Of a stretch of 64,000 nt of DNA, positions 28,433 to 37,910 are shown piece by piece. Position 1 is the stretch's first letter; each line of letters starts with the position of its first letter. The notes under the pieces were generated by a model. That model saw only the letters and a program-made list of their open reading frames with translations, was not told the origin of the DNA and ran no database searches. Location of the stretch: contig NZ_BJOG01000001.1 of NCBI RefSeq assembly GCF_006540085.1, positions 310,001-374,000 on the forward strand. The letters are read 5' to 3'. The DNA comes from Microbacterium oxydans (GTDB taxonomy: Bacteria > Actinomycetota > Actinomycetes > Actinomycetales > Microbacteriaceae). Both the position numbers and the translations under genes were made by a program.

Positions 28433-29935
28433 GTGTCCGACACCCCCACACCTCACCCAGACCCTCTTCGCACCTCCGCGCTGGCCGCTGATCTCGATGC
28501 CGCCGACTTCCGGTCCGCACCTCTCCGTCGCCTGTGGGGCGAGGAGGCGGACGACGCCCTCGCCAGGGGGATGCGGGAGCCGATCCTGCGGGCCATCGCC
28601 GAGGACTCCGGAGTCCTGGCCACCCTCGGCCGTCTGCTGGTACTCGGCATGAGTCAGCCGCGTGCGGCGGTCGCCGCCGCGCTGCCGAACCTCGGAGTGG
28701 ACGGACTCCAAGCGCTCGGACTCGCCACCGCGGATGCCGAGGTGGTGACCCCGACGGCCCTGTTGCGTCCGCAGTCCTTCGTGGATGCCGAGGGTGTCGG
28801 CGAGTGGTGGATCGCCAGCGACCTCGACGAGGTCGCCCTCGACGGCCCTCTCCCCGCCGATCATGTGCTCGGCGTCGGTGGAGCCTCGCGCACCCTCGCC
28901 GAGACGATCGTGCCCATCCAGGTCGATCGCGCTCTCGACCTCGGCACCGGGTGCGGGATCCAGGCGCTCCTCGTCGCCCGTCGTGCCGGCACGGTGGTCG
29001 CGACCGACATCTCGGTCAGGGCACTGGCGTTCGCCGAGCTCAACGCGCGGGTCAACGGGGTGACCAACATCGAGTTCCGTCACGGCAGCATGTTCGACCC
29101 CGTCGCGGGCGAAGCGTTCGATCTGATCGTCTCCAATCCGCCGTTCGTCATCACACCGCGGGTGGAGGGCGTCCCCGCGTATGAGTACCGCGACGGCGGA
29201 CTGGTGGGCGATGCCCTCGTCGAGCAGTTCGTGCGGAGCGCTCCGGCGCATCTGACGCGGAACGGAATCGCGCAGCTGCTCGGCAACTGGGAGTCGCGGG
29301 CAGGGGTCACCGGTCTCGCCCGTCTGGAGGCCTGGGTGCCGAGCGAGCTCGACCTCTGGGTCGTCGAACGGGAGGAGCTGTCGCCGTTGGGGTATGCCGA
29401 GCTGTGGATCCGCGACGGGGGCACCACCCCGCGTGACCCGGCATTCACTCCGTTGCTGACCGCCTGGCTCGATGATTTCGCCGCCCGCGGCGTGACCTCG
29501 ATCGGCTTCGGTTACGTGCTGATGCGTCGAGGTCTGTCGTCCCCTCCACTCCGGCGCACGGAGCGGATCTCCCAGCAGGTGTCGAACGTCGGTGCCGCGC
29601 TCGGAACCGGGCTTGTCGCGCATGACGCGCTCGCCGAGGGGATCCCCTCGACACTGCTGACGGCGCCCGATGTCACCGAGGCCCGCCACCTGCTGCCGGG
29701 CAACGACGACCCCAGCGTCATCGAACTGCGACAGGGTGGCGGTTTCGCGCGCACCGTGAACGTGGACCCTGCGCTCGCCGGGTTCGTCGGGGCCTGCGAC
29801 GGCGACCTCACCGTGGTGCAGATCGTCTCGGCCCTGGCCGACCTCTTCGAGGTTCCCCTCGCAGACCTGTGGGCCGAACTCGAGCCCCGCATCAGATCGC
29901 TCGTGCTGGACGGCATCCTCGTACCGGGGGAATAG
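28433..29935 (+). CDS. SAM-dependent methyltransferase, HemK/RlmG-like
   Basis: A 500-residue protein. Residues about 1-140 form a helical N-terminal region. The methyltransferase domain has SAM motif I LDLGTGCGIQALLVAR (about 161-176) and catalytic motif IV SNPPFV (about 228-233), the N-P-P-F pattern of enzymes that methylate exocyclic amines of adenine, guanine or glutamine. About 200 further residues end with a small winged-helix-like domain. The substrate is not identifiable. I prefer the GTG at 28433 to the one at 28424 because a -10 element TAGAGT overlaps the earlier codon. Confidence 0.85.
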   Translation: MSDTPTPHPDPLRTSALAADLDAADFRSAPLRRLWGEEADDALARGMREPILRAIAEDSGVLATLGRLLVLGMSQPRAAVAAALPNLGVDGLQALGLATADAEVVTPTALLRPQSFVDAEGVGEWWIASDLDEVALDGPLPADHVLGVGGASRTLAETIVPIQVDRALDLGTGCGIQALLVARRAGTVVATDISVRALAFAELNARVNGVTNIEFRHGSMFDPVAGEAFDLIVSNPPFVITPRVEGVPAYEYRDGGLVGDALVEQFVRSAPAHLTRNGIAQLLGNWESRAGVTGLARLEAWVPSELDLWVVEREELSPLGYAELWIRDGGTTPRDPAFTPLLTAWLDDFAARGVTSIGFGYVLMRRGLSSPPLRRTERISQQVSNVGAALGTGLVAHDALAEGIPSTLLTAPDVTEARHLLPGNDDPSVIELRQGGGFARTVNVDPALAGFVGACDGDLTVVQIVSALADLFEVPLADLWAELEPRIRSLVLDGILVPGE

Positions 29936-29963
29936 CTGAGGGATACATGCGTTGGAATAGATC

Positions 29964-31019
29964 ATGAAGGCTTTCGGATTCCTCTCCTTCGGGCACTATG
30001 CAGACGTGCCCGGCTCAGCCACCCGCACCGCGGGCGACATGCTGAAGCAGACCATCGAGATCGCCGAGGGCGCAGACGAGATCGGTGTGAACGGCGCCTA
30101 CGTGCGCGTGCACCACTGGGCGCGTCAGGCCGCCTCGCCGATGCCCCTGCTGAGCGCCATGGCCGCGCGCACGAACCGCATCGAGGTCGGGACGGGCGTG
30201 ATCGACATGCGCTACGAGAACCCGTTCCAGTTCGCCGAGGAGGCCGCCGCTCTCGACCTGATCTCCGACGGCCGCATCGCCCTGGGCGTGAGCCGCGGTT
30301 CACCCGAGACGGCTCTGCGCGGCTATGAGACCTTCGGATACGTCGACGAGGAGGACACCGAGCGGGGCAGCGTGATCGCTCGGGAGAAGTTCGACCTGTT
30401 CCTCCGTGCGATCGACGGCGAAGGTATCGCCCCCGGAGATCCCCGCATGGTGGGTGCCGGCCGCTACCTCGCGATCGAGCCGCAATCCCCGACCCTGCGC
30501 GACCACATCTGGTGGGGATCAGGTTCGCGTCCGACGGCGATCGAGACCGGCCGCAAGGGACTCAACATGATGAGTTCGACCCTGGTGACCGAGGCCACAG
30601 GGCAGCCTTTCCACGAGTTGCAGCGCGAGCAGATCGACCTCTTCCGCTCGGCCTACAAGGAAGCAGGGCACACGGGCACGCCGCGCGTCTCCGTCAGCCG
30701 CAGCGTGTTCCCCCTGGTGTCCGACATGGACCGCGCCTACTTCGGACTTCGCAGCGAGGAGAACGCCGATCAGATCGGCATCATCGACGGATTCCGTTCC
30801 ACGTTCGGCAAGACCTACGCGGCAGAACCCGACGTGCTGATCGAGCAGCTCCGACAGGACGAGGCGGTGATGGCGGCCGACACGCTGATGCTGACCATCC
30901 CGAACCAGCTCGGACCCGAGTACAACCTGCACGTGCTGGAGTCGTTCGCGAAGCATGTGGCTCCGGCGCTCGGGTGGAAGCCGAACACGGAGGGTCCCGT
31001 CCAGGGCGATCCGGTCTGA
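29964..31019 (+). CDS. Luciferase-like (LLM-class) flavin-dependent oxidoreductase
   Basis: A 351-residue TIM-barrel flavoprotein of the bacterial luciferase-like family. It starts MKAFGFLSFGHYADVPGS; the conserved VGTGVIDMRYENPFQFAEEAAALDLISDGRIALGVSRGSPE (about 75-115) is the family's flavin/substrate core. Family members use FMNH2 or F420, and cofactor and substrate are not resolvable here. It is 28 bp after the methyltransferase and may be co-transcribed. A terminator follows it. Confidence 0.88.
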   Translation: MKAFGFLSFGHYADVPGSATRTAGDMLKQTIEIAEGADEIGVNGAYVRVHHWARQAASPMPLLSAMAARTNRIEVGTGVIDMRYENPFQFAEEAAALDLISDGRIALGVSRGSPETALRGYETFGYVDEEDTERGSVIAREKFDLFLRAIDGEGIAPGDPRMVGAGRYLAIEPQSPTLRDHIWWGSGSRPTAIETGRKGLNMMSSTLVTEATGQPFHELQREQIDLFRSAYKEAGHTGTPRVSVSRSVFPLVSDMDRAYFGLRSEENADQIGIIDGFRSTFGKTYAAEPDVLIEQLRQDEAVMAADTLMLTIPNQLGPEYNLHVLESFAKHVAPALGWKPNTEGPVQGDPV

Positions 31020-31078
31020 GCGGGATCGCCGCTCTTGACACGAGTCGCTTGACACGGAGCGCTGGAGCACTGACGCTG

Positions 31079-31110
31079 GGGAGGCTGCGCCGATCGACGC
31101 AGCCTCCCTT
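31079..31110 (+). terminator. Terminator after the LLM oxidoreductase gene
   Basis: An 11-bp perfect stem (GGGAGGCTGCG / CGCAGCCTCCC) with an 8-nt loop, followed by TT only. Confidence 0.75.
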
Positions 31111-31130
31111 CATGCCTTCGGAGGCAGACC

Positions 31131-31781
31131 ATGACCCGTGTTCGCGTCGATCTCAACATCTCGCTCGACGGCTTCGCCACGACGACGGACCAGACCCCCG
31201 AGAACCCCTTCGGTGAGGACTGGGGCCGGCTGACGGCGGCGTACACGGCCACGCGCACGTTCCACGAGCGTGTCTTCCTCGACACCAGCGGGACGGGAAC
31301 GACAGGCGTCGACGAGAAGTACGCCGCGCACTACTTCGAGAACATCGGCGCCGAGATCATGGGCGCCGGGATGTTCGGGCTCCACGCCAACCCGGACGAC
31401 CCGGACTGGCGCGGCTGGTGGGGCGAGGAGCCGCCGTTCCACGCCCCGGTGTTCGTGCTGACCCACACCCCGCGGCCTTCGATCGAGTTCGCCAACGGCA
31501 CGAGCTTCCACTTCCTCTCGGCTTCTCCCGAGGAGGCGCTGCAGAAAGCGGTCGAGGCGGCCGCCGGAGCGGACGTTCGGATCGGTGGAGGACCCACGAC
31601 CGTGCGCGAGTATCTGCGCGCGGGGCTGGTCGACGACCTGCACGTCGGCATCACCCCGATCCTCATCGGCAGCGGGATCCGACTCTGGGACGACCTGCGC
31701 GGACTCGAGTCCGGTTACCGCGTCGCCTCGGAGGTCGCGGAGTCGGGCGTCACGCACATCACCTTCTCCCGCGAGGATTGA
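31131..31781 (+). CDS. RibD C-terminal/dihydrofolate reductase-fold protein
   Basis: A 216-residue protein with the RibD_C fold: RVDLNISLDGFATT at the N terminus, VFVLTH in the core, the NADPH-binding-type VRIGGGPTTVREYLRAGLVDDLHVGITPILIGSGIRL near the C terminus. These proteins are NADPH-dependent reductases of uncertain substrate; they are not the housekeeping DHFR or RibD. The start is the ATG at 31131 with GGAGG upstream, just beyond a terminator. Another member of the family is encoded at 55102-55674. Confidence 0.88.
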   Translation: MTRVRVDLNISLDGFATTTDQTPENPFGEDWGRLTAAYTATRTFHERVFLDTSGTGTTGVDEKYAAHYFENIGAEIMGAGMFGLHANPDDPDWRGWWGEEPPFHAPVFVLTHTPRPSIEFANGTSFHFLSASPEEALQKAVEAAAGADVRIGGGPTTVREYLRAGLVDDLHVGITPILIGSGIRLWDDLRGLESGYRVASEVAESGVTHITFSRED

Positions 31782-31816
31782 CGCCCGCAGCAGGGCGGGT
31801 CTGGGAGGCTGGACCG

Positions 31817-32239
31817 GTGCGCATCCGACCCTTCCACCCTGAAGACACCGATGCCGTCGTCGCCCTGTGGGAGGCGGCGGGGCTCACGCGGCCGTGGAAC
31901 GATCCTCGGAAGGACATCGCCCGGAAGCTGACGGTGCAGCCCGAGCTGTTCGTCGTGGCGGAGGACGAGACGGGGCGCATCCTCGGCTCGGTCATGGCGG
32001 GCTACGACGGGCATCGCGGGTGGATGAACTACCTCGCCACGCAGCTCGACGCGCGAGGACTCGGAGTGGGCAGGGAGCTCGTGGCCCACGTTGAGGCCCG
32101 TCTGCGCGACCTGGGATGCCCGAAGGTGAACCTGCAGGTGCGTTCCGGCAACGCGCAGGTGGTCGACTTCTACCGCAGGCTCGGCTACGAGATCGATGAC
32201 ACCGTCGATCTGGGCAAGAGGCTCATCCCCGACGTGTGA
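31817..32239 (+). CDS. ypeA: GNAT acetyltransferase, YpeA-like
   Basis: A 140-residue Gcn5-type N-acetyltransferase. IRPFHPEDTDAVVALWEAAGLTRPWNDPRKDIARKL, then GSVMAGYDGHRGW, the acetyl-CoA pyrophosphate loop region DARGLGVGRELV, GCPKVNLQVRSGN and LGYEIDD...LGKRLI follow E. coli YpeA along the whole length. The substrate is unknown. The start is the GTG at 31817 with GGGAGG upstream; the open frame further upstream is inside the previous gene. The 3' end overlaps only an untranslated extension of the next frame. Confidence 0.88.
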   Translation: MRIRPFHPEDTDAVVALWEAAGLTRPWNDPRKDIARKLTVQPELFVVAEDETGRILGSVMAGYDGHRGWMNYLATQLDARGLGVGRELVAHVEARLRDLGCPKVNLQVRSGNAQVVDFYRRLGYEIDDTVDLGKRLIPDV

Positions 32240-32254
32240 TCGCGGAGAATTCCC

Positions 32255-32283
32255 TTCTCGACGATCCGGTATACCAGTACTCT
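32255..32283 (+). promoter_or_regulatory. Leaderless promoter of the LPXTG protein gene
   Basis: TACTCT (32278-32283) is 6 nt before the ATG at 32290. A weak -35 (TTCTCG, 32255-32260) lies 17 bp upstream. Confidence 0.5.
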
Positions 32284-32289
32284 GACCGC

Positions 32290-34236
32290 ATGCGTCTGCG
32301 TCGTAGGGGGATCATCGCCGGAGTCATCGGGCTCGTCGCCGTGCTCGTCGGCGCCATCCCCGCTGTTGCCGCCACCACGTCATGGGCCACTTGGCAACCG
32401 CTCGCGGGCACTGGAGGTGCCTTCACGACGACAGTCCAGGTGGCACCCCACCCTGCACTCACCGCCACCATGACCAGCGATTCGCGCGCAGGCCAGGTCG
32501 GCGTGATCACCGGTGCATCCACGTGGCTGGCCGAAGGGACCCCCATCGGAGCCGAGTACGGATCCAGCAGGGATCAGCCGTACCTGAACTTGCGGCCCAG
32601 GGCCGACAACGCCACGAGCCCGTCGACGACGACCTATTCGTTCGCCGCGCCGACCCCGACGTCGGGCTGGGCCTTCGCGTTGGGTGACATCGACTCCGAC
32701 AGCGTGCGGATCCATGCCGTCGCTCCTGACGGGCACGTGCTCACAGCGGCGGAGATCGGCCTCAGGGACCTCTTCAACTACTGCGCTCCCGGGGTCGTGG
32801 GAAAGCCCGCGTGCACCGGCGCGGTCGGCGACGTGCCGACATGGGATGCCGCGACCCTCACCCTCACCGGGAACGCGGCAGCTGCCGACACCAACGGATC
32901 CGCGGCGTGGTTCGAGCCGTCGACTCCGATCCGCTCCCTCAGCTTCATCTTCACCCGGCGATCCGGTCTTCCCGTCTACCAGACGTGGTTCGTCTCGGCT
33001 GCGAATGACATCCGAGGATCGGTCGTCGACGTGGACACCGGGGCGCTGGGCGGTGTCGCCCTCGCACTCACCGACGGCAACGGCACGATCGTGGGCAGGA
33101 CGACCACCGCGCCGGACGGCACCTACTCGTTCCCCGGGTTCATCGCCACGGACGGCTACCGGGTGAGTGTGACGGCACCGCAGGGCAAGATCGCGGTCGG
33201 TGAGACGACGACGTCGGTGAACCTCAGCAGCGGCAATGCGGAAGATGTCGACTTCACGGTGCGCGACATCGTGCCGTCCCCCGTCACCGGGCGCGTGGTG
33301 GACACGGAGGGAAACCCCATCGCCGGCGTCGTCGTGACGATCGACGCACAGACCAGGACCACCGACGCCGACGGCAGATATTTGTTCGACATGGTCCTCG
33401 ATGGGCTGCAGGAGGTGACCATCGCCGTTCCAGCCGGGTACGCCGTCGACACGGCGCCGCCGGGCTTCGTGGTCCCGGCGGACAACGAGGATCTGATCAC
33501 ACTCACCGACTTCGTCATCGAGGCGAACCCGAGCCTGAGCGGGGTCGTCCGATGGAACGGCGGCGGTGTGCCAGGTGTCACAGTCACGGCCGTGCAGCAA
33601 GGGGGCGGCACCCTCACCACGGTGACAGGCGCGGATGGAGGCTACACGTTCCCCCGCCTTCCGGCCGGCAACTACACGGTCACGATGACGACGCCCGATG
33701 GCTACGCCGCGACATCTCCGCTCAGCCGCACAGCACCGGTCGCGGAGATGGACGTCACAGGCGTGGACTTCGACCTCGCCCGGCTGGGGGCGCTCGACGG
33801 CACGGTGCGCACCGACGGCGGTGAACCCGTCGGAGGTGTGGTGATCGATGTCTCCGGTCCCGTCTCGGCACAGCTCACGACGGGTGCCGACGGCACCTAC
33901 AGTCTCGGCAGCCTCCCTCCGGGCAACTATGAGCTGATCGTGCGCGCGCCCGAGGGCACCACGATCGTCGGGGCGGGAACCCGCAGCGTCATGATCTCCG
34001 ATGTCGGCGAGTCCGTCGAAGGACAGGACTTCACCCTCGCCGCGGCCGTCGTCCCACCGTCACCGTCGCCGTTACCCGAGCCGTCGACCGGGAGCTCGGA
34101 CAGCAACGGCAGTGGTCGCCTTCCGGCGACCGGCCTCGGTGCCGAAACGTTCGCCTGGGCGGCAGGTGGTGCCGCGGTGATCCTGCTCGGGGCGACTCTT
34201 CTGGTCGTCGCCCGCCGTCGCGCCGGCCGGAAGTAA
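32290..34236 (+). CDS. Sortase-anchored surface protein with SdrD/Cna-B-like repeats
   Basis: A 648-residue secreted protein. It has a signal peptide (1-32, RLRRRGIIAGVIGLVAVLVGAIPAVAA) and an N-terminal domain of about 220 residues. At least four carboxypeptidase-regulatory/Cna-B-like beta modules follow, each with a G-x-V...DGTYSFPG or ADGxYxFxxLPxGNYxVT pattern (near residues 235-315, 318-400, 405-495 and 500-590). The C terminus has a Pro/Ser linker, the sorting motif LPATG, a hydrophobic helix and a basic tail. It should be covalently attached to the cell wall by a sortase; none is encoded in this window. A GTG at 32236 is in frame, but the ATG with a promoter directly upstream fits a signal peptide better. 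Confidence 0.88.
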   Translation: MRLRRRGIIAGVIGLVAVLVGAIPAVAATTSWATWQPLAGTGGAFTTTVQVAPHPALTATMTSDSRAGQVGVITGASTWLAEGTPIGAEYGSSRDQPYLNLRPRADNATSPSTTTYSFAAPTPTSGWAFALGDIDSDSVRIHAVAPDGHVLTAAEIGLRDLFNYCAPGVVGKPACTGAVGDVPTWDAATLTLTGNAAAADTNGSAAWFEPSTPIRSLSFIFTRRSGLPVYQTWFVSAANDIRGSVVDVDTGALGGVALALTDGNGTIVGRTTTAPDGTYSFPGFIATDGYRVSVTAPQGKIAVGETTTSVNLSSGNAEDVDFTVRDIVPSPVTGRVVDTEGNPIAGVVVTIDAQTRTTDADGRYLFDMVLDGLQEVTIAVPAGYAVDTAPPGFVVPADNEDLITLTDFVIEANPSLSGVVRWNGGGVPGVTVTAVQQGGGTLTTVTGADGGYTFPRLPAGNYTVTMTTPDGYAATSPLSRTAPVAEMDVTGVDFDLARLGALDGTVRTDGGEPVGGVVIDVSGPVSAQLTTGADGTYSLGSLPPGNYELIVRAPEGTTIVGAGTRSVMISDVGESVEGQDFTLAAAVVPPSPSPLPEPSTGSSDSNGSGRLPATGLGAETFAWAAGGAAVILLGATLLVVARRRAGRK

Positions 34237-34256
34237 CGCGGCGCCCGCTTTCGTGG

Positions 34257-36023
34257 TCAGCTGCCCTCGGGCGGTCCGAACAGCTCTTCGCCGTGCTCGT
34301 GGAGGAGCTTGTAGGCGTCGGCGAAGGTCTCCGGTTCCGGCTCCCCAGGTTTCCCGTAGCGCGCGAGGAGCAGGCCGAGCAGTCCGCGTGCGGGCGGAGT
34401 GAGCGGCTTCAGCTGATCCTTCTCACCGGGCTGGGGTGCCGTGTCCTCTGGATTCGGAGGCGTGTACGCGGGCGTGGTCACCGGCCAGTCGGACGGGTGC
34501 CGGGGTTTGTCGAGATTCACCACGTTCAGGAGAGTGTTCGCCGACGCGTCGCGGTCGTTGAGCGGCTTGAGTCCGTGCAGGCGCGAGAGGGTGGCGGTCA
34601 CCGAGCCGTGATGCATCTCGTCGTGGATGATGCTGCCCCGCTTCGTGTAGGCCGACACCGCGATGGCCGGGACACGGCAGCCCAGTCGATCGAACGTGAA
34701 GCCCATCTCGCCCGGCCCGGTATCGGGGGTGGGCTTCGTCACGGCGGGCGGCGGCACGTGGTCGTAGCAGCCGCCGTGCTCGTCGAAGGTGATGAGCAGC
34801 AGAGTGTTGACGGCGTTCGACCCCTTCGGCGAGGCACTCGTGCGCACCGCCTCGTAGATGTCGTGGATGAGCCTGTCGCCCGCCCGCACATCCGAGATCG
34901 CGCTGTCGAACACGGGCTCACCGTCGACCTCGCTCTCACGCGGCGACCCGAAGGGCGGATGGAAGTCGTTGTGGTCGTAGACCATCCGCGGCTCGATGAA
35001 GGCGTAGGCGGGGAGGGTGCCGGCCTTCGCCTCGGCGTAGAAGTCCTCCATCGTGCCGAAATGGTCGGTACGCCAGTACTTCTCCAGCACCGCGGCATGC
35101 AGCATCCCCGTGAACGAGACGAGCTGGAGCTTGTCGATGTAGATCTTCCAGCTCACCTTCTCGTCCTCGAGCCGGTTGAACACCGTCGGCGCGGCCGGTG
35201 CATCCAGCCATTTCCGGTAGCCGCCGCCGGCCTGATTGGTCACGAAGCCGTGAGACGTGGAGGCGTGGAAGAACGAGCGGTTGCAGAACGTCTGCGATGG
35301 CACTCCGGCATACCAGTGGTCGAACACCGCGAACTCCGCGGCAAGCGTGGACAGGACGGGCAGCATCTCGGGGGAGAACGAGCCCATGATGTGCGCCGCC
35401 TCTTCGGGCTTCGGGTCGACGCCCTTGCGTAGACGCCGGAAGTTGATGATGTAGTCCTCGAGAAACCCCGACATCGTCGCCTTCTCGCCGTGGGTTGGGG
35501 CGTTGAAGGGGGCGGTCATCTCGTCGACGAAGAGGTCGGCGTTGGTCTTCGGGTCGACCGTGCCGAAGATCTGCGTGTTGACGTGCGGATACTCCTCGCC
35601 CGGATCCGGGTCGGGGAGGCTCATGATCCGGTCGGTGTCACCGGTGTACACGTGTGCATCGACGACCGTGCCATCGGACGAGGTGTTGCTGTACGAGCCG
35701 AAGTCGAGCCCCTCGAACGTCTCACCCTGCGGCAGGGTCTGCTTCGAGTAGAGGTAGCCGAGCAGGTTGTCGAACGAGCGGTTCTCGCCCATCACGACCA
35801 CGAGATGGTCGAACCCCGGCTCGCTGCGCGGAGTGAGGGCGGCGAAGGGGTCGGCGTCGGCCGCGAAGCCGTCACGTGCATTGCCGGCGATCGACGCGCC
35901 GATCGCTGCCCCACCCACGCCGCCGACGACCGCGCCCGCGAGAGCTGCTCCGCCGACCTTGAAGAATCCCCGGCGGGAAGCATCGCGGGGAGCATCGGGG
36001 GAGGGGGACTCTTCTTCGGCCAT
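34257..36023 (-). CDS. Tat-exported phospholipase C/acid phosphatase family protein
   Basis: A 588-residue member of the phosphoesterase family that includes non-haemolytic phospholipase C and acid phosphatase AcpA. A twin-arginine signal is present (SRRGFFKVGGAALAGAVVGG, about 16-35). The catalytic metal/phosphate motif is VVVMGENRSFDNLLGY (74-89), with DHWYAGVPSQTFCNRSFFHAS, FIEPRMVYDHNDFHPP and ITFDEHGGCYDHV as further conserved sites. It likely cleaves phosphate or phosphocholine esters outside the membrane. The start ATG at 36023 lies 6 nt after a TAGGAT -10 element, so the mRNA is probably leaderless. It converges on the surface-protein gene with a 20-bp gap and no clear terminator. Confidence 0.9.
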   Translation of the reverse strand: MAEEESPSPDAPRDASRRGFFKVGGAALAGAVVGGVGGAAIGASIAGNARDGFAADADPFAALTPRSEPGFDHLVVVMGENRSFDNLLGYLYSKQTLPQGETFEGLDFGSYSNTSSDGTVVDAHVYTGDTDRIMSLPDPDPGEEYPHVNTQIFGTVDPKTNADLFVDEMTAPFNAPTHGEKATMSGFLEDYIINFRRLRKGVDPKPEEAAHIMGSFSPEMLPVLSTLAAEFAVFDHWYAGVPSQTFCNRSFFHASTSHGFVTNQAGGGYRKWLDAPAAPTVFNRLEDEKVSWKIYIDKLQLVSFTGMLHAAVLEKYWRTDHFGTMEDFYAEAKAGTLPAYAFIEPRMVYDHNDFHPPFGSPRESEVDGEPVFDSAISDVRAGDRLIHDIYEAVRTSASPKGSNAVNTLLLITFDEHGGCYDHVPPPAVTKPTPDTGPGEMGFTFDRLGCRVPAIAVSAYTKRGSIIHDEMHHGSVTATLSRLHGLKPLNDRDASANTLLNVVNLDKPRHPSDWPVTTPAYTPPNPEDTAPQPGEKDQLKPLTPPARGLLGLLLARYGKPGEPEPETFADAYKLLHEHGEELFGPPEGS

Positions 36024-36029
36024 GTCGCG

Positions 36030-36035
36030 ATCCTA
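36030..36035 (-). promoter_or_regulatory. Leaderless promoter of the phospholipase C-like gene
   Basis: TAGGAT on the minus strand ends 6 nt before the ATG at 36023. Confidence 0.5.
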
Positions 36036-36064
36036 CGACCGCGGGACGGTTGCCGTAGGGAGGA

Positions 36065-37108
36065 CTAGGCGGCGGCGATCCAGAGCACGGCGCCGTCGCG
36101 CCAGCCCAGACCGGCCCTACCCTCAGGGATCGGCTCCTCGTGCCGCGGGCGGACGACGCGCATCCGCTTACCCGCAAGCTCCACGATGTAGACGATGTCG
36201 GCGCCGCGGTAGACGTGCGCGACGACCTCGACGCTCACCGGGGCATCCGCACCCACGACGGGGGAGAGGCGCAGGTCCTCCTGGCGGAGCACCACTTCTC
36301 CCGCTCCATCGGGACCGGCGCCGGTCATCGGCACCTGGATCGTGGTGCCGTCGAGGGTGGCCACCGCTCCGGAACGGGTCGCCGGAAGCAGGTTCGCCGC
36401 GCCGATGAAGTCCGCGGCGAAGGGGGTGCGGGGAGCACCGTAGAGCTCGGCGGGTGCGCCCTCCTGCTCGATCACGCCCGCGTTCATGAGCACGATGCGG
36501 TCGGAGAGGCTCATCGCCTCCTCCTGGTCGTGCGTGACGAACACGGTCGTGAGCCCGAGCGTGCGGTGCAGTTCCTTCAGCTCGACCTGCATGTCCTCAC
36601 GCAGACGGGCGTCGAGGTTCGACAGCGGCTCGTCGAGCAGCAGTACGCGGGGCTCGAACGCGATGGCACGGGCCAGAGCCACGCGCTGCTGCTGTCCGCC
36701 CGAGAGCTGCGCAGGCATCCGATCGGCGAGGTGGCCCATCTGCACGCGCTCCAGCGCCCGCACGGCGAGCTCCTTCTGCTCGGCCTTCGACTTCTCGCCG
36801 GACATCCGCAGGCCGAAGCGCACGTTCTCGGCGACGCTCATGTGCGGGAAGAGCGCATAGCTCTGGAACATCATGCCGAGGTGCCGCTTCTCGGGCGGGA
36901 GCTTGGTCACATCCTGCCCCGCGATCTCGATCGTGCCGCTCGTCGGCGACTCGAGGCCCGCGATGCAACGCAGCAGCGTCGTCTTCCCGCACCCCGAGGG
37001 GCCGAGCAGGGAAACGAACTCTCCGGACTGCATGGAGAGATCGATGCCCTTGAGCACCGAGGTCCCCTTGAAGTCCTTGGTGAGTGAGGTGATGGTGAGT
37101 GTTGTCAT
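36065..37108 (-). CDS. ABC transporter ATPase, polyamine-type (PotA-like)
   Basis: A 347-residue ATPase of the spermidine/putrescine-iron-sulfate class. Walker A GPSGCGKT (36-43), Q-loop FQSYALFPHM (81-90), signature LSGGQQQRVALARA (135-148), Walker B LLLDEPLSNLD (156-166) and H-loop VFVTHDQEEAMSLSD are all present. The C-terminal regulatory TOBE domain covers about 250-347. The start at 37108 overlaps the stop of the upstream permease gene by 1 bp. It is the last gene of the seven-gene operon starting at 42571. The substrate is probably a polyamine or related amine (inference from transporter class and neighbours). Confidence 0.93.
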   Translation of the reverse strand: MTTLTITSLTKDFKGTSVLKGIDLSMQSGEFVSLLGPSGCGKTTLLRCIAGLESPTSGTIEIAGQDVTKLPPEKRHLGMMFQSYALFPHMSVAENVRFGLRMSGEKSKAEQKELAVRALERVQMGHLADRMPAQLSGGQQQRVALARAIAFEPRVLLLDEPLSNLDARLREDMQVELKELHRTLGLTTVFVTHDQEEAMSLSDRIVLMNAGVIEQEGAPAELYGAPRTPFAADFIGAANLLPATRSGAVATLDGTTIQVPMTGAGPDGAGEVVLRQEDLRLSPVVGADAPVSVEVVAHVYRGADIVYIVELAGKRMRVVRPRHEEPIPEGRAGLGWRDGAVLWIAAA

Positions 37109-37908
37109 CAGACGAACAACCTTCCCAGGCCGATGATGCGTTCGAGCACGATCATGAGGACGACGGTGAGCAGGACCATCAGGGTCGAGACGGCCGCCAC
37201 GGTGGGCGACGTGCTGAACTCCAGCTGGCCGTAGATGGCGATGGGCAGCGTCTCCAGCTGCGGGGTGCGCAGGAAGAGGGCGATGACCGCATCGTCGAAC
37301 GAGATGTTGAAGGCGAAGAAGGCGCCGGCCGCGATACCGGGACGGGCGATGGGGAGCACGACCAGGCGATAGCGATTCCAGGTGCTGGCGCCGAGGGTGC
37401 GCGCCGCCTCTTCCGTGAAGTGGTCGGCGCGGGTCATCACCCCGGTCACAGTGCGCATGACGTAGGGGATGGCGATCACCACATGGATCGCGATCAGCAC
37501 ACCCACGTTCGGCGCCCCGATCGTGAGGGACGAGATGGACAGCGCCCCGATCGCGAGGATGATCGTGGGGATCGTCAGCGGCGACATCAGCAGACCCTGG
37601 ATGGCGGCACCGCCGGGAACCTTGAAGCGCGTGAGCGCGAGCGCAGCCGCGGTGCCGATGGAGGCGGCGACGATCGCGACCGTGACGCCGACCAGCAGGC
37701 TCAATCGGAACGGCTCGAGGTAGGTGTCGGAGGTGAGCGCCTCGACGTACCAGTCGAGGGTGAAGCCCTGACCGGGGAATGTCAGGAAGCGGTTCTCTCC
37801 GATGGAGGCACCGGCGACCACCATGAGCGGCACGAGCATGTAGAGCGTCACGACGACGCCGAGGATGATGGCGAGGACCCTGCCGAGGATCGGAACGGAA
37901 CGGACCAT
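37108..37908 (-). CDS. ABC transporter permease, PotC-like
   Basis: A 266-residue inner-membrane permease with six predicted helices and the EAA loop EEAARTLGASTWNRYRLVVLPIARPGIAAG (about 173-202), which docks on the ATPase. It begins MVRSVPILGRVLAIILGVVVTLYMLVPL. It is the second permease of the polyamine-type transporter and starts 2 bp after the first permease gene ends. The start is the ATG at 37908. Confidence 0.9.
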   Translation of the reverse strand: MVRSVPILGRVLAIILGVVVTLYMLVPLMVVAGASIGENRFLTFPGQGFTLDWYVEALTSDTYLEPFRLSLLVGVTVAIVAASIGTAAALALTRFKVPGGAAIQGLLMSPLTIPTIILAIGALSISSLTIGAPNVGVLIAIHVVIAIPYVMRTVTGVMTRADHFTEEAARTLGASTWNRYRLVVLPIARPGIAAGAFFAFNISFDDAVIALFLRTPQLETLPIAIYGQLEFSTSPTVAAVSTLMVLLTVVLMIVLERIIGLGRLFV

Positions 37909-37910
37909 GG